64,000 bases of DNA from Calliopum simillimum (taxonomy: Eukaryota > Arthropoda > Insecta > Diptera > Lauxaniidae): positions 9,999,994 through 10,063,993 of the forward strand of contig OX638368.1 in the NCBI GenBank assembly GCA_951812925.1. Reading direction: 5' to 3'. Position numbers and translations under genes: made by a program. Below the pieces are notes generated by a model. That model was not told the origin of the DNA and ran no database searches. It saw only the letters and a list, made by a program, of their open reading frames with translations. This document shows, in pieces, positions 9,686 through 22,182 of this stretch (positions within the stretch are counted from its first letter, which is position 1; each line of letters opens with the position of its first letter).

Positions 9686-11885
9686 TTTACGCAAAAAAAT
9701 GTTTGGGGAATATTTTCAAGATTTGATTCGTTTTGGGAAAAAAAAAAAAAAAATTTGGGGAAGATTCGAAATTTTCAGCTGAGAACCATGTTTAGTCTCT
9801 TTAAGCCTATCTTAAACTTTGTTTTTCATGTACGGCAGGTGTCATCAAATGCTTAAATTCCAATTGGGTGCTCATATGATTACATATATGCACACATACG
9901 CACTTGTAGCGCTTGCGTGTGTGGATTCAAACGAAAGTCATTAATAGTCATTCAAGTGTTGCAAGCGTAAACAAAGAAATTTACTTGAACTGAAAATGTT
10001 TTTGGCCAAAGAAATAACAAACAATATTTTGTTGTTGTTGTTGTTGCACTCATGTTTTATTATTGCTTGAGTTGTTTTTGTGCTTTGTACCATTGTATCT
10101 ACATATTTATTCTGTTGCTGTTGCTGTTGCTAACCATATTGGCAAATCATTTTGGCAAATTGAGGATATCCGCTGGTGCTTTCAAGTCGAGTAGCCCCAA
10201 CCCCCCAAATTAATAATTAAATTAAAATTGTAAATTTGGAAAATTGAAATGGAAACATTCTCAAAATTGAGTGTTCTTCTCCAGAATTAAAATGATGCGG
10301 TCAAATTGTGGTAAGGAATGCGTGCAAAATGCTTTTAAAGACAAATTGAAAATTAATTTATTGTGTAGTTGGTAAGTGGGGGGCTTGTTTGTATAAGTAT
10401 CTATGCCAAAGCAGTTTGTTTAAGTAATAAAACATTTACAAATTTATTTAAGTTATAGTAAACAAGTTGAGGGAAAATTTAATTACATATTTTTTGATGT
10501 TCATTTCAATTTAATTGAATAAATAAAAGTAGTAAACAAATGGCAGAACATTTATTCGCATCTTGTGGCAAAGAGGCAACACTAAATGCCTCAATTTGAG
10601 AAAAGATGAAAGAACATTATGGTGCTGTTTTGATTTTGCTTTAAATGTTTATAAAGTTTTTAAGAAAAATACAATTTTTCTCAATTTTCTTCTTCCATTG
10701 TATAACAAGAGAAATATTTCGCTAAAGCAAAAACTTGGCGCAAAACTGACTGTCATATCGGGCCCCATTTCATTTGTCAACAAGCACTCAAAATTTTTGA
10801 CATTTTGCTTTTAATTTTGCTGACTGACAAATTTTTTTCACAAAAACACTCAGTTAAATCAGCAAGATTTGTATAGTTGTGTGTGTGTTTTTCAAAACTT
10901 TTTTTGCATATTTATTCGATGTGCTCATTTACAAAAATTTTTACACTTCATGTAAACAAAATAAATTTTGAAATTGTTTTTATTACTTGTGTTGCGCTGG
11001 CATGTACATATGAATGAATTCTTACATTGGCTCGCTCTGCTGGAAATCGTATTGACTTTTTGGTTTGAGAGTGGGGAAAGACTACCGACCTCTGTCTAGA
11101 TAAACAGATGTCAGTATAAAATTGAATTATTGCTTTTGTGTAGTTTCAACAAACGTCGTATTTTGGCCACAAAAATAATTGACATAGTAAAAATTATGGA
11201 TTGCATGTGTTATTTTTGGCCATTTTACTAACTGGCTGACATGCTTTTGAAGATTTTTATTTGCTAGTGATTTATTTATAAATATCTATGCCAGGTTCCC
11301 AGACATTAAATTGTCAGTTTATGGATGAGCAGCTAGTTTTTATTAAGAAAATACTTTGAGAATTACATTACAAAAAAGATTAAATATTATAGAAATTTTT
11401 GGAAAATCACATAAAAACTTTAAATTTGCTAATGATCGAAAATAGCACAAAATGCTTCAAACAACTAGCAGAATGATGAAATTCTTTATTGTAAATAGAC
11501 TGCTGCCTAATTCCATTATCTTAATTAATCGATCCAAGGAAAATAAGATATGACGTAATGAAATGTTCATTTGTTAAAAAGTGGACGTGGCACTCACTTT
11601 TCGACCAGTTTATACTCGTTATAAAATATAACATAGTAAAATTATTTATTATTAGATTAGATATTATCCTTTTCTCTGAAAAGAAAGGGTTGGTTTAAGT
11701 TTCTGTCATTGGTATTTGATATTCCCTTTTTTTTGCCTAAAATCGGTTGTAAAATGCTCAAAATATATCCATGAACCACTTTTTGAGCAGAAAATGCATG
11801 AAATTTGTACACTTATTTTAATTCTCCGATAAAATAATGTCAGTAAAGATTTCAATTTCAATTTATTGCACAGCGCGACTTTAAA
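9686..11885. other. Intergenic DNA with simple repeats, no gene seen
   Basis: AT-rich sequence with TTG trinucleotide runs (about 10030-10046 and 10110-10130), GT-rich tracts and homopolymers. None of the short open frames resembles a known protein. A TATA-like or CAA-rich fly intergenic composition is all that can be stated. Confidence 0.5.
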
Positions 11886-11887
11886 AA

Positions 11888-12070
11888 TTTATTTTGAATG
11901 AGAATAATTATTTCGCGTCGTTTCAGGGTCGTTGAATCCGAATCTATCCTCAGAATTGCTCTTTCAAGTCAGGTTTTTTAAATATCCTAACCTTAAGGTG
12001 CAAGCAACGATATTTCCGCCTATATTTGAGGTTATGTATCATCGCGAACATTTTTTTTCAAAGTGTAAGT
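11888..12070 (+). repeat. Left member of a dispersed inverted pair
   Basis: Homologous to the reverse complement of about 14200-14362. Shared blocks include GGTTTTTTAAATATCCTAAC, TTTGAGGTTATGTAT followed by a CTCGCGAA/ATCGCGAA block, GAATTGCTCT, and upstream TATTTTGAAT. Two TIR elements lie between the two members. Confidence 0.8.
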
Positions 12071-12545
12071 CTCTCTCTTTTGAATGTCGTTGGCGTTGCT
12101 CAAACATACATAGTTTTTTTGTTATCGTCTGTTAAGGTCTTACATATAGGTATTCGAGTTGAAAAACCAGTGATATCAATTTTTCAAAAAAATTGAGGTA
12201 TATATGTGATTAGCATGATCAATATAATGGCAAGATCTATATTTTAAACTTAATTTCAAGAGACTAGCTCAGTAACAGCTTATAAAAATCGAGTTTGAAA
12301 TGACGAAGTTGTGCCAAAACTAGATAAAAGCCAGATTGTAGAGGTGTAAAACGAGCTATAAACATTGCTGTTGGCTAAATGGGTCTTACCAAACTAAAAA
12401 TTATAGTATTTTAAATCAGAAGCACCAAATATTTCAAATCTAGAGAAAATTGACTTAGTGCTTTGCACTTGCACAGGGACGATATATCCTCAAATTTATA
12501 GATGAGTTTGCAACAGCAATAGTAGTTCTTCATGTTGTTTTGCCA
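12071..12545. other. AT-rich sequence between repeats
   Basis: No recognisable gene or repeat boundary. It ends where the TIR of the element at 12546 begins. Confidence 0.35.
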
Positions 12546-13431
12546 CACAGTGGGCTAGAATTTTTTTAAATCGGCGAAATTATAGAAGCCCCTTAACTCA
12601 AGTATTGAAAGACAAGTTTTAAGTTTTCGGGCCTACTGAATTCCAATATCATAAAAATTTGGGAAAAAAAATGTATGCCCGAAAGTAAAATTTTTTTTTA
12701 TTTTTTTACTAAGTTCATTTTTTAAATATGGATTTTTCTGGTTTTTGCCTCAAATCCTACGAACCAAGGGCTTAAAAAACAGTATAAAGGAACGATAGCA
12801 GATATTTGCATATCTAAAATCTTAAATTATTGATTAAAATTTATATAAAAATGCATTTATAGAAAACAATTTTTTAATCCACATCGCATAAGATTTACGT
12901 ACACAAAATTTTGGGGGGAACGGGGCGGTAGCTAATTTATATTAATTTTGGGTCTCAATAGAATAGTTCTTTATCTGGAATACGCAAAAGCCAAGGATCT
13001 CTAGGGTACATAACTATTTTTGTCTTTTCTTTTAGGTTATAAGATTTTCACAGTTAAATTGAACGCACCTATTTGAGATCCATTTTCACATACAATATTA
13101 AGAATGATGACAAATATTTTTCTGCAAATGCCATCTACTTACATTTATATGTAATTATTATCTTGTACGCTGTTTTAAAATTTACAGTGCGGCTTGGAAT
13201 ATATTTCACTTCGCGTAAACCGTTTACTTTTAAATAAATATTTTTTTAAAACACAATTAATATGGCAAATTTCTAACGAATGTACGCTCAAAAGTATGAA
13301 TGTGACGATACCAATTTTTTGACACAGAATGTGCAAATTCATATACTTTCAAATAAGTGACATAAAAATCAAAAATTCAAAACTATAATTTTTGTATTTT
13401 GCCAATTTAAAAAAATTCTAGCCCACAGTGC
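12546..13431. mobile_element. Non-autonomous TIR element of about 0.88 kb, possibly hAT-like
   Basis: The left end CAGTGGGCTAGAATTTTTTT and the right end (read in reverse) CTGTGGGCTAGAATTTTTTT continue to about 30 bp of matching inverted sequence ending AAATYGGC. A short GTGGG-type TIR suggests hAT. The flanks TGCCACAC and TGCGGCAT agree at only 5 of 8 positions, so an 8-bp target duplication is not proved. No transposase reading frame is visible. Confidence 0.7.
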
Positions 13432-13674
13432 GGCATACTACGCATCGAGTTGCAAGGCAAGCTTGAAACCAGTTGCGGCTGCAAAACCAGATGTAACCAA
13501 ATTTAAATTTGTAGAAACTTATTTCTGCACAAAGGATTTTGTTTAAATTTAGCACACCAATTCTATGGATTTTTCTAAAATTTAAGCAAAAAAAAAAAAC
13601 TGGTTGCTCTATCTTATTCTATGAATGGTTAATTATTTTTTGCGTTTTTCTCGGTTTCGTTTGAATTGGATATA
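13432..13674. other. Short non-coding spacer
   Basis: Unremarkable sequence between two TIR elements; nothing identified. Confidence 0.35.
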
Positions 13675-14039
13675 CAGGGTGCTCCATCTTTTATGTCGGT
13701 ATGTAAACGCTGAATAACTTTCACATTTACCAACCGATTGATTGCATCAGATATGTTTTAGAAACGTCAATTCAGTACAATTTTTGCCATGGATCGCTTT
13801 ACACCGAATCGACGCTATAACACCCGAGATGCTCGGAAAGGTAATGACAAACGCAGAAAAAAGGAGTCATTTTGTAATACTAATAAAGGTGGCCACTGAA
13901 TTGATATTGTTTTCAAAAACTAGTCCAAAAAAATTGTAAAGAACCAAACTGAATAAGAATACATCACTTATAGAAATCGGTTGTTTTTTCTCAAAGTTAT
14001 TCAATGTTTACATACCGACATAAAAGATGGAGCACCCTG
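13675..14039 (+). mobile_element. MITE with long TIRs, TA target duplication (Tc1/mariner type)
   Basis: The 365-bp element starts CAGGGTGCTCCATCTTTTAT and ends with its reverse complement. The first 34 or so positions are identical and similarity continues to about 65 bp. TA flanks both ends (13673-13674 and 14040-14041). A residual ATG at 13789 reads MDRFTPNRRYNTRDARKG. The MDRFTP start resembles the N-terminus of some Tc1/mariner transposases, so this is probably an internal-deletion derivative. Confidence 0.92.
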
Positions 14040-14199
14040 TATTTAGTTTTGCATTAAGGCTACTCATATGCAAAGCGAACGTAGTGTGTAAAATACTATA
14101 TAAACACAAAATTTTCAAAACATAATACATCAAGAAGAAAAAAAAATTTTGAGCATTTGGCAAAAAAAAACTTGCACTTTAAGATCCTAAACACAAATT

Positions 14200-14362
14200 T
14201 TTGAGAAAAAAGAATTTTCGCGAGCATACATAACCTCAAAGATAGGTGAAAATGATGATTTTTGAATTTTTAAGTTAGGATATTTAAAAAACCAGGCATT
14301 ATAGAGCAATTCGTATCTACCAGCCTTCAACCTACGCAAAATGACTATTCTAATTCAAAATA
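14200..14362 (-). repeat. Right member of a dispersed inverted pair
   Basis: The reverse complement of this stretch aligns with 11888-12070, including the block TTTTTTAAATATCCTAAC and the TTTGAGGTTATGTAT block. Divergence is clearly greater than between transposon TIRs, so the copies are old. Confidence 0.8.
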
Positions 14363-14439
14363 CATTTTTCAAGTCGAACTCTGTTATTATTATTAGCATT
14401 ACAAACTAGCATTCGAACTTTTAACTAGTAAGGGTGTTA

Positions 14440-15225
14440 TCTTTGGCCTGGCCGAATATTACATCCTACACTGAAGTATTTTGAGCATTGCGTTTGTACG
14501 GGAATTGCCACTCTCTCTTGACCAAATTCAACTAGTTTTTTCTCAGGTCTTGCACTAACTATTCTGTGCAAAATTTGGTTTCATTACCTCAAATAATACT
14601 TGTACTACAGGAGTACATAAATTTTGCTTCTATGGGATATGTCACGCCTTTTTGTTTTTTCTCAGAGCTTGCAATTGCTGTCCTTAGACTTTTAGTAATG
14701 TTTAGATCGATCAACTCAAAAAACGCTTTCAGTATAGCATTTTGAAACTTTTGCTCGTTTGGGAGATGCAAAGCCCTCTTATCCGAGTCTGTGTATTTTT
14801 TCTCATAACTTACGTTTACTGTCTTTAGTGTCTGAGTGAAATTTGGTTAGATTTTATAAGAAAACGCTTTCAGTATTGCATTTTGAAACTTTTACTTATA
14901 TTAGAGATGCCACGCCTTATTGTCCGAATTCGGTTAGTTTTTGTTTAGAACTTATACTGACTACCCCTGTTGAGCCCGTTGACCGATTTCACTCATTTTC
15001 AAATCCATGAGCTAACTTCGATGACGACTGTAGTGTACCAAATTTCATTAAAGTATCTTGCTCAATTTTTCCGAACATGTATTTCCACTCACAGACACAC
15101 ACCCAGCCAGCCAGCCAAACAGACGGACATGGCTATATCGACTCAGAATGTGACGCTGATCAAAAACATATCGATACCTTAGAGCGCTTTCCACTTTTTG
15201 AATTGTTGGGAAATGCAAAAAGAAG
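14440..15225 (-). repeat. DINE-1/Helentron-like repeat, reverse copy
   Basis: Reverse-strand partner of the repeat at 3.8-4.6 kb. The segment CAGACGGACATGGCTATATCGACTCAG followed by GATCAAAAACATAT (about 15120-15175) is the reverse of the GTCCGTCTG and TTGATCAGCGTC block. CTCAGAGCTTGCA-like blocks recur near 14542, 14662, 14802 and 14943 (120-141-bp spacing), matching the internal tandem unit of the other copy. The outer TATACCC palindrome is missing here. Confidence 0.65.
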
Positions 15226-18200
15226 ATTTCAAACAGTGGTTATTAAGAATAGACTGCCATTTTGATATAACGATACATGCAATAATTTGACATATAATAT
15301 ATTTTAACATAGTTGAATGGTTTTAACCAATTTTATTAAGTTCAAATGAAATCCCAGCCAATTTATAGTATGTCAAAACTTTTGCACTTATATAGAATTG
15401 TACTACAATAATATTAAAATAAACGACACATTTAATAAAATGTCGCCAAAAGTCATGAAGCGCGTACAAAACACGAAAAAATTGAAATTTTTATTTTTTT
15501 TTTTATTTTTTGGTTGCGACATACAAGGGTGTAACAAAAGTTGTTCACTAATATGTCGTAAAAAGTCATAAAACGCGAAGAAAACATTAAAAAACGAAAA
15601 TAAGTTCTTAAAAATGTGACTTATTTGAATATTCAGTGGAGATAGGACGTAGCGCTTTTAAAAAAAAATTACAGTTTGGAGATTGGATTTTTCTTCATTT
15701 TCAAATATTTTGTTGTTTTAGTAGTATTTTGACACCACACAGTTTTCCACACGGTAAAGATGCCCACAATGATACCATAAGTGGAGATAGGAATTTAACG
15801 CTCTCAGGTATCGATATATACTTTTATATAGCTGCCACGCCTCTCTTATCTGACAAAATACACCCTAGGTGTATGGTATAAGAAGTAGCATCGATAGATA
15901 GTTTCAAGACTAAACTTGAAAAAAAAAAAAAACAAATATTGAAATTCGAACTGAAATAAAAATATGATAATGTGAAATGCCGTAATAAACACTTTATTTG
16001 CTGAGCAATACTTTTTTATTTTGCTACAAATAAATATATAGAATTCAATTAGTAAAATCTTTCTACTGCTTCAAAACAAGCTGTAGATACATCATATTTT
16101 TCAACAAACACTAGTGATATAACAATTCACTGATCTATCGTTAGTGTGATGAGACAATAGAACTAATCGCATCATCACACTTATATAGGGAGATAAGAAT
16201 GGTGACCCTTTCATTTTTGTAAATGAAAGATTTTAACACATTTTGTCTATTACTTAAATAGTTTCTAGAATATTACATGAAAGTAGTTGAAACTCGTTAT
16301 CAGAACAATCACTATGCCAGATGTTTTTTTCATAAAAAAATGCAAACTCATGCAATGTTAGTTGAACATAAAACGATTATTTTGATAGAGTCACTAAACG
16401 ATCGTGGCCTATATTTCAAAAATGATAACTTATGGAAAAATACTTTGTTTTTTTGGAGATGTTTTTGAATAACGCTAAACCGATTAAAAATATTGTGTTT
16501 CTATAAAATTTTTGTTTTTACAAAATACAGAATGTTTATGATTTTCTTTTAATAAAATTTATAGATTTTGGGACATGGATGAAATTTTTATAGGTATGTT
16601 TTAAGAGTATTGGGTGAAATTACCATCAAGGGAAAAATGGGCGGTGCCACGCCACTAAAAAAATGTCATATCTCTTTGGTTCTTATATAAAATGCGTCGA
16701 GACAACGCACACCGGGAAATGCTGGATGGGAATATTTTTACTTCAATCATTTTTTTTTTTCCAAAAATACATTCCCAACAATAATTTTCTAGCAATTTGT
16801 CCTTCCAACTCAGATGCAATCTCACAAAACTTTTTTCTTTAATTTTTCACCTCAATCAGTGACTCATTTTTGCCAATAAACAGATTAAAAAAAAGTGCTT
16901 TTCCCACTTGCATTTATTGTCTCTTACACACACACATACATACATTAACAGAGCAACGTATTTTTGTTGCACACAACAACGTGGCAGCTTCAAGTTAAGC
17001 GCAACGCATTTGGCGCATAATTCCATTTTAAATACTTCCGTTTCCGCAGTTTGATGCTCTGAACGATGGATGCTGTACGTTCGCTGTGTGCTGTCAAGTG
17101 AATCCTTTCAATGGAATTATGAAAAGTGCTTAAATTGCTTGCTTACATATTGTTGTTGCTGTTGCTCTTGGTTATGCTGTTGTTGATGTCATTATTTAAA
17201 TTTTTCCTTTTTTTCAAGTTGAGGACTGAATGAAGGAAACTGTAACAATAAATGATGGAAAAATTGAAGAGACAGCATTGGTGAAGGAAAGCTAAATTAA
17301 GTGTTTGCTGAAATGAAGTTCCAAAAAAACAACAATAAAGAAAAGAAAATTTATTTTGCAGCAATGTACACATACAATAAAAGCAAAAAAAAAACAAAAC
17401 AATTCTTTGAAAGCAATAAATCCTTTAACAGCAAATTGTAACAATTTTTACCCAAATGTTTTACAACTTTACAGTATAAGTATTATTCGACTTAACTCAA
17501 TTTTGAAAGACGGAAACAATTTATGTTTTATGTTCGAAAATTTATAGCAAACAACAATAAAAAGTGCTTAAGTGAACAACTTCCGGCACATGTAGCACAA
17601 AGTGGTGAATTGCATTTACGTAAGTGAATAGCTGTTGATATTTTAAGCCTCATTACAAGGTTTTCTTTGAAAAGTTGCCTGAAATTGTTTTAGAGAAAAC
17701 TTTCTCAAATCGATACAATTGCTTTGAAAATAAATGTTCATTTTTTTTCTTATTTTTTTTCTCTACTTTTTTTCTTTAATATGCAATATTTTTAAGCTTT
17801 ACGTCTGAAAAAAGTGCAATTGTTTGCTGAGAAATTGCTTTACGGCAATCAAATGGAAAATTCATACCACATTTGATCCAAATAAAATAGCTCCATCTAG
17901 TTCAATTTAGCCACTTAGACTCAAAAAAGCCATAAGTGCGTTATGGCATATCAAAAATCAATCACTGACCTTTCGTGTTCTTTAGAAATTCCAAAACATT
18001 TCCCTTCATAATCAAGATAATTAAATAGACCTAACGACATTTGAAACCTGATGAAATTTAAATTTAAAAAAAAAAAAACAAAAATATGTTAAAAAGAGTT
18101 AAAGTTCTACGAAAAATTTTTACAAAACATTTCATTAGGGGTCGCTAAAGACGAGAAAGGCTTAAAGCATTAGAATAATGAGAAGTAGACCGTTTTTACG

Positions 18201-18472
18201 TTTTTCAATAACGAGGTCGGAAAAACTTTTTTTTATTCAGAAGCAGATATTTTATATTTTTTATAATTTTTTAAAACTTGGTCAAAAGCCTAAAAAAAAA
18301 AATTCCAAAAATTCTGGAAAAATTCATAATTTCGTAGGTGCCTTGGTTTTGAGTTAGCTAAGCATTTTGCTGAAAAACGTGAGCTTAACTGCTAATAACT
18401 CAATTTTGCTATAAACAAATTTTTTGAAAAAATAAAAAATTAATTCCAAAAATGCTGGAAAAATTAACACGT
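15226..18472. other. Intergenic DNA, no gene seen
   Basis: Two related short segments lie at about 15440-15470 and 15555-15585 (both with AAAGTCATRAARCGCG). About 15840-15880 holds a further TACACCCTAGGTGTATGGTAT fragment like the DINE-type terminus. Short homopolymers and a CA-rich tract (about 16926-16945) are present. Frames such as those near 16277 and 17143 show no family resemblance I recognise. Confidence 0.45.
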
Positions 18473-19241
18473 AGGGGAACTGATGCTATTGTGGTATAGT
18501 TTTTCAATATGGTATAGTTGCATATCTCCGATCTGGGTAAGAGCCTGCGAACGGCACTGCTTTTATCCTGTCAGAAAATATGAAAAAACAGGGAAATGTT
18601 GCTGTCATGCACCAAACGAAATTTTCCGAAGTCAGCTGAACAAAACGTAAGTCGCGTGTGGTTGATTTTTTTTCCTGAATTTTTGCAAAAAATTTTGTAA
18701 AGAAAAAGTTGCTTTTTGGTGAAGTTTTACATATATTTAATAAAGGAAAGTGCTATGTATTGAAGTATTTAACTGTATAAATTAAGTTTCCTATTTTATT
18801 TTTAGAATTTTGTAATTTCTAAAAATTGGCCAGTGTGGTATAGTCGGGATTCGCTAATGTGGTATATGAATACTTCTTGTTATTTTTAACATTATTTGAT
18901 TGCTGTTTGTTTTTTTTATAAAAACTATGAGTTTGAGAACCAACGTAAATGTTATTATGAACTTATTTCATACCTTTCGAATTTTATATTTGGTTATGTG
19001 GTATAAGTATACCACATTACCCTACCACACATACCTGCCAACTTTTTAAAAACAGCTTTCTTGACTTTTTCAGATTTTGCTCAAAACTTTTTTTAATGAA
19101 ATTGCACACATTTGATTGAAAAATATTTTGAAGCCAATACTTCACTGATCAGCATACAAAAATTTGGCTGAATTTGATCTAGAGTTTCTCTTGCAAATTT
19201 CAAAAAAAGATTACATATACCTCAATAGCATCAGTTCCCCT
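18473..19241. mobile_element. TIR element of about 0.77 kb with TGTGGTATA subterminal motifs
   Basis: The left end AGGGGAACTGATGCTATTGT and the reverse-complemented right end AGGGGAACTGATGCTATTGA agree for 25 or so positions (continuing GGTATA). The motif TGTGGTATA recurs inside at about 18499, 18833, 18867 and 18998. At 18997-19018 it forms the palindrome ATGTGGTATA-AG-TATACCACAT. The flanks are GTA on the left and TG on the right, so a TA duplication is only possible if one base changed. No open transposase frame; superfamily unassigned. Confidence 0.85.
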
Positions 19242-20000
19242 GTTCTTTGGACAATTTAAAGTATTTTTTGCCGTATATGACTTGCTTTTAAGTAAAAAAT
19301 CATTTTTTTGACTCCATATTCCCCAAAAAAAAAATTTTATTTGTAAGCGCCAAAATTTGACTGAAAAAAATTATACAAATATCGTTTTTAAGAGTTTCTC
19401 TAACTTTTTAGTCGCCTGAAATGATTTTTTTTTTGCTTCAAACAAAATCGACCTGGTCTAATGAGTAGCAAAACAATTAAAATGCTATGAATATAAAGAA
19501 ATGAAAATAGCTTTTATTGCTACTCATACATACTACATTAGTCTTAAGTTTTAGGCATTTCTCGTTATTGCTGACCTCTAATGAAGTGAGTCAGTTCAAG
19601 GGATCCGATACTATTTTTGTATTCAATGAGTCATGGTTACTCGAAATTGACTCTGAAACTCTAAGCCGCAAAGTTATTGTCGCCCTGTGTAATTTTAGTG
19701 TTGCTCAATTTTTACTTTTGGCGTATGCCTGAAACAAACATTTAATTTTTTTATTTTTAAGGATTTTCCTGCAACATTATGTTTCTTATCATTTAACTGC
19801 TTCATTCATATGCCAGTAAGAAGCAAGAAAAAATTAAGTTAACACAAAATCAGCAGGTAAATCGCTTGGCATTTCCCTTTAAGCTACTGCTGCTGCAAAT
19901 GGTTATGAACCTTAGTTGCGCTAGCTGGTGACAACATCATATCCGTTTCCGGCATCAAAATGGAATCTTGATGGCTTTTTATGTGTATGTGCAAAATGAA
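19242..20000. other. Intergenic DNA, no gene seen
   Basis: A/T-rich sequence with homopolymers. The 71-codon frame near 19517 has no recognisable domain. It ends at the CCCAAGAGGAAAA terminus of the next element. Confidence 0.4.
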
Positions 20001-20890
20001 CCCAAGAGGAAAAATTTCTAGCGCTTCTGATCCAAGCACTTCAAAAGTGCTTGTCCCCATAGAAATTTAGAAGCACTATCACAATGATTTTTTATAAGGT
20101 TGCAGTAAGAACAACGTGAGTTCGAACCCAGCCCGGGAGATTTTTTTTTTTACTTTTTTTTACTTTTTTTTGCTTTATTTTTTTTTTAATTAAATATTTT
20201 TTATTCAACATCTTTTATTTCACTTTTCTATTTTCCTTTCTCTTATTAATTTACTTTTGTTTAACCGAATTGAAATTGATCACACAATGATTCCATATAA
20301 GGCTGCAGTAAGAACAACGTGAGTTCGAACCCAGCCCGGGTGATTTTTTTTTCCGTTTTTTTATTTGTTTTGCTTTTTTTTTTTTTTATTAAAATATATT
20401 TTATTCAACCTTTTTTATTTCACTTTTCTATTTTAATTTCTCATTTTTATCTACTTTTGCTTACTTGAATTGAAACTGATTGCACAATGATTCTATGTAA
20501 TGCTGCAGGACAGCATTTGCTTAATATACAAATTTAATACCTCTTCATATCATCGGGCGTTGGTGGAGCGGTCTAAAGGGTTGGTAAATGTAAGAAAAAA
20601 ATATCTAGCACGCGGAGGGTCGTGGGTTCAAATCCTGGCGCGGCCAGTTTTTTTTTTTTTCTTTTTTTTTTTTCTTTTTTTTTAATTTTATTGAAAAAAC
20701 GCTTACCGCAGCATTACAAATAAGCGCTTTAAAAACTCTTTTTTGGTAAGGCTGCGGTAAGCTTTTGCTCGCTTACATCCTATGACATGCAATGTTAAAA
20801 AGAAAGTATTGTTCTTACGGAGCGGAAGCGCTTATTGGTGAAAAGGATGCACTTCAGAAGGGTTTTTGAAGCACTACTTTTCCCCTTGGG
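20001..20890 (+). mobile_element. CCAAGGGGAAAA-ended composite element, copy 1, with tRNA-like modules
   Basis: The left terminus CCCAAGAGGAAAAATTTC is followed by AGCGCTTC. The right terminus, read in reverse, is CCCAAGGGGAAAAGTAGTGC. Inside, a unit of about 200 bp starting CACAATGATT recurs at about 20080, 20283 and 20483. The first two units carry GTGAGTTCGAACCCAGCCCGGG (B-box-like) followed by T-runs. A more complete tRNA-like module lies at 20555-20650. A hairpin (CGCTTACCGCAGC, 20700-20712, with GCTGCGGTAAGC, 20751-20762) precedes the right end. The right portion aligns with copies 2 and 3. No convincing target duplication, so the insertion boundaries are provisional. Confidence 0.75.
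20555..20646 (+). ncRNA. tRNA-like (class II / Leu-like) Pol III module inside copy 1
   Basis: An A-box match TGGTGGAGCGG at 20561-20571 fits TRGYNNARNNG and is followed by the Leu-type D-loop text GGTCTAA. A perfect B box GGTTCAAATCC sits at 20625-20635. GGCGCGGCCA precedes a long T-run that would act as a Pol III terminator. The A-B distance (64 nt) and poor acceptor pairing argue against a functional tRNA; a SINE-like head is more likely. Confidence 0.65.
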
Positions 20891-22182
20891 AAGACATTTC
20901 TTTTGTGTACAAGTGTATGACTACATATAGAGGGAGAGAGTCTTTAAGTATAATGGGCAATAAAATGAATGTCATTAATAAAACTGACATACGAAATAAA
21001 TGGGGAATTGCTGTTAAGATGATTATACTGAATGAGTTAAGAGGTACTTAAACTACTGACTATGATTATGCTGTTCATTAGTAGTGGAATTCCAGTAAGG
21101 AAGATTAAAGTCTAAGCAAGAAATGTTAGGCAAAAGTAATGTCAATGTAGGTCAAGTAACTATTTACTCAGTTCAAACTAACAATTAGTCGTATTTTAAA
21201 CGTGCAAGTCAACCAAATTCATCAAAGCAAAAACCTTTAAATTATGCGCCAAGTAACCACGGTGCTGTAATTAGGTTAAACGCTTTACAACAACACTTTT
21301 CAATGGTATTAAAAAGCTGGCTTCAAGTGGCCATAAATTATGCCATCTTTTTTATATAAACTTTAAATTGTATTGTAATAAAAAAGAAAATTGCAGTACG
21401 CAACCGGAAAAAAGGGTCGCCACTCTATTAAATGGCTGTTACTGCATAGCAACTGGGTCCTTTTTTTCTTTTTGGGGCATATGAAGTGCCTCTTATTAAC
21501 GTAAATTGAGATTTTAATTTTACGCTACAAAAACTGATTGAAAGTGAAACTGACGACTTTAGTGGAGATGAAAAAATATTCCTAACAAAAAAAGGTGTAT
21601 GGACTCCAAATATATTTTGAAAAAATTACTAACCATTTGCTGAACGGTCGCATTGCGCCCGGAAGTGGTTAAAAATTTAGTAACTTTTTTTTTTCTTTTT
21701 AATTTGCTTTTTCTGGCTGGCCGTGGAAATAATAAAAGTTGGTTAAAATAAAAAAAAAAAAAATATTGGTTAAATATTGCCGACAAAATTTTGTTGGCAT
21801 CATTATTCATATTTTATTTTATTTTATTTGAATTTTTTTTCTGCTCCCAGTTGTTTTTGTTCAGTTGCAGTTACTGCTGTTGTTGGCAAAAAAAAAGTAA
21901 ATTAATGAGTTTTTGTTTTGGCCAACCGTAGCCGCTTGTATGTGTTAGTTTTGTTTGCCATCATTTTGATTGTTTTCTCTTCTGGTGATTTAATATCACA
22001 ACAGTATTCGTTGACAGTATTTAATAGTTTTTTAAGCTAAACCACTCAAAATAGCTAATTGTATTTGTTTTTTGGCGCATAAAACTGCCGCTGCGTTGCT
22101 AAAATTAATTAATTATTTTAATTATAGCATTCCAATGATATTTACAGAATTTATTTGCTGCAAAAATATTAAACCAGTTGAG
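20891..22182. other. Intergenic DNA, no gene seen
   Basis: It contains one isolated GGCAAAAGTAATGTCAATG (about 21131), matching the MITE-end motif found at 2.4, 22.2 and 52.9 kb. Otherwise it is homopolymer-rich sequence without identifiable features. Confidence 0.45.

Noticed and set aside
20555..20646. A working tRNA gene
   Set aside because: A and B boxes are good, but the spacing is long and acceptor and anticodon arms do not form; it is a tRNA-derived repeat. The same reasoning applies to the modules at 28.7, 40.3 and 63.2 kb.
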